Origin: CAZKTF01 sp964555565
Lineage (GTDB): Bacteria > Planctomycetota > JAJSAM01 > JAKLKS01
Assembly (NCBI GenBank): GCA_964555565.1
Contig: CAZKTF010000204.1
Span: forward strand, 1 to 6,805
DNA: 6,805 nt
Reading direction: 5' to 3'
Shown here piece by piece: positions 6,444-6,805 of the stretch. The translations under genes were made by a program, and so were the position numbers. Every line of letters starts with the position of its first letter. Within the stretch, counting starts at the first letter, position 1. The notes under the pieces were generated by a model. It worked only from the letters and a program-made list of their open reading frames with translations, ran no database searches and was not told the origin of the DNA.

Positions 6444-6805
6444 CTACGCGGCCGTCGGGAGCATGGCGTCCGCGTTCCCCTCGGAACCTCTCTCCTCGAG
6501 GATCCCGGGGACCCCCTCGAGCGTCATCCTGGAGCGCTTCATGCCGTCCCCTCCCCGCGCCCCGGCGGCGTGCCCCTCGCCCATTCCCGCCGCCGGCGGG
6601 GAGGGATCCCTACCGTCGCCGCCGCGGCTGGAGCGCCGGACGGTGAGCCAGTTCCGGTCCCCGCCCGGGACGTGCGGGGTGAGAACCTCCGCGACCGGGC
6701 CGAGCTTGCGGCCGTATCCGGCTGCATAGACGGTGGTTGCGCTGGTTCCTGCGGGTGCATGACCGTACTTGCGAGGCCCGCCAGCCGATGGAGTAGGAGG
6801 CGGGC
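6444..6805 (-). CDS. Possible C-terminal part of an unrecognised protein (start beyond right edge)
   Basis: A frame of 119 codons, open to the right edge, ends at TAG 6444-6446, 16 bases before the Tat protein's start. It reads TTVYAAGYGRKLGPVAEVLT, then PGGDRNWLTVRRSSRGGDG, a Gly/Ala-rich stretch, and ends MTLEGVPGILEERGSEGNAD. I do not recognise it. From about 6444 to 6729 the base composition by codon position (third highest, first next, second lowest) fits coding in this frame better than the opposing plus-strand frame, although both share the same wobble column. The outer 26 codons (6730-6803) lose the strong third-position G/C bias. An internal ATG at 6542 has a good upstream GGGGAGGGG and would give a 32-residue peptide instead. 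If neither is real, this stretch holds no gene I can identify. Confidence 0.35.
   Translation of the reverse strand, partial: PPPTPSAGGPRKYGHAPAGTSATTVYAAGYGRKLGPVAEVLTPHVPGGDRNWLTVRRSSRGGDGRDPSPPAAGMGEGHAAGARGGDGMKRSRMTLEGVPGILEERGSEGNADAMLPTAA
6776..6805. repeat. Seven-base perfect inverted repeat at the right edge
   Basis: GCCCGCC (6776-6782) and GGCGGGC (6799-6805) can pair around a 16-base loop. It may be a hairpin belonging to a feature beyond the window, such as a terminator, or a chance pairing in GC-rich DNA. The possible partial gene reads straight through it, which weakens either that gene call or the hairpin. Confidence 0.3.

Noticed and set aside
5312..6646. A 444-codon plus-strand frame opposite the Tat protein
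   Set aside because: The minus strand carries a proper twin-arginine signal and balanced protein composition; the plus-strand product is Arg/Gly/Val-rich shadow sequence.
6463..6729. An 88-codon plus-strand frame
   Set aside because: It shares its wobble column with the minus-strand frame, so G/C at third positions does not separate them. Its second codon positions are richer in G/C than its first positions, opposite to normal genes, and the product is Ser/Pro/Arg-rich with a weak ribosome binding site.
1..6805. Search for tRNA, rRNA, CRISPR arrays, transposases and toxin-antitoxin or defence modules
   Set aside because: No cloverleaf, rRNA signature, regularly spaced repeats, recombinase motif or recognisable defence domain was seen on reading either strand by eye.

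Overview
This is a very GC-rich bacterial window in which the third codon positions of the credible genes are almost all G or C. The best taxonomic hint is the left-hand gene. It is a long secreted protein joining an esterase-type alpha/beta hydrolase, a PDZ domain and a thioredoxin-like segment, and this architecture and wording resemble proteins of Planctomycetota. That assignment is inference; another high-GC phylum is possible. I see no rRNA, tRNA, CRISPR array, recognisable transposase or phage gene.

Layout, left to right: (1) complement 1-2272, the C-terminally truncated secreted hydrolase/PDZ/redoxin-like protein, with its start at 2272. (2) 2377-3150 (+), a class I SAM-dependent methyltransferase, divergent from gene 1 and possibly leaderless. 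(3) complement 3167-4501, a cytoplasmic protein of unknown function that converges on gene 2 with a 16-base gap. (4) 4712-5281 (+), a membrane-anchored SRPBCC (START-like) protein with a TTG start and a strong Shine-Dalgarno site, divergent from gene 3. (5) complement 5378-6427, a Tat-exported, histidine-rich protein of unknown function that converges on gene 4 across a GC-rich hairpin. (6) complement 6444 to the right edge, the C-terminal part of a possible unrecognised protein just upstream of gene 5.

The strands alternate (-, +, -, +, -, -), so only genes 6 and 5 could share a transcript. I see no common pathway. The genes look like a loose set of accessory or housekeeping singletons, several of which act at or outside the membrane (genes 1, 4 and 5).

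The most notable observation is in gene 1. The residue expected to be the hydrolase nucleophile Ser is Ala (G-I-A-D-G-G), and the cysteines expected in its thioredoxin-like segment are also absent. It may therefore be a secreted multidomain pseudoenzyme, acting as a binding or scaffold protein. I do not see a complete new multi-gene system in this window.
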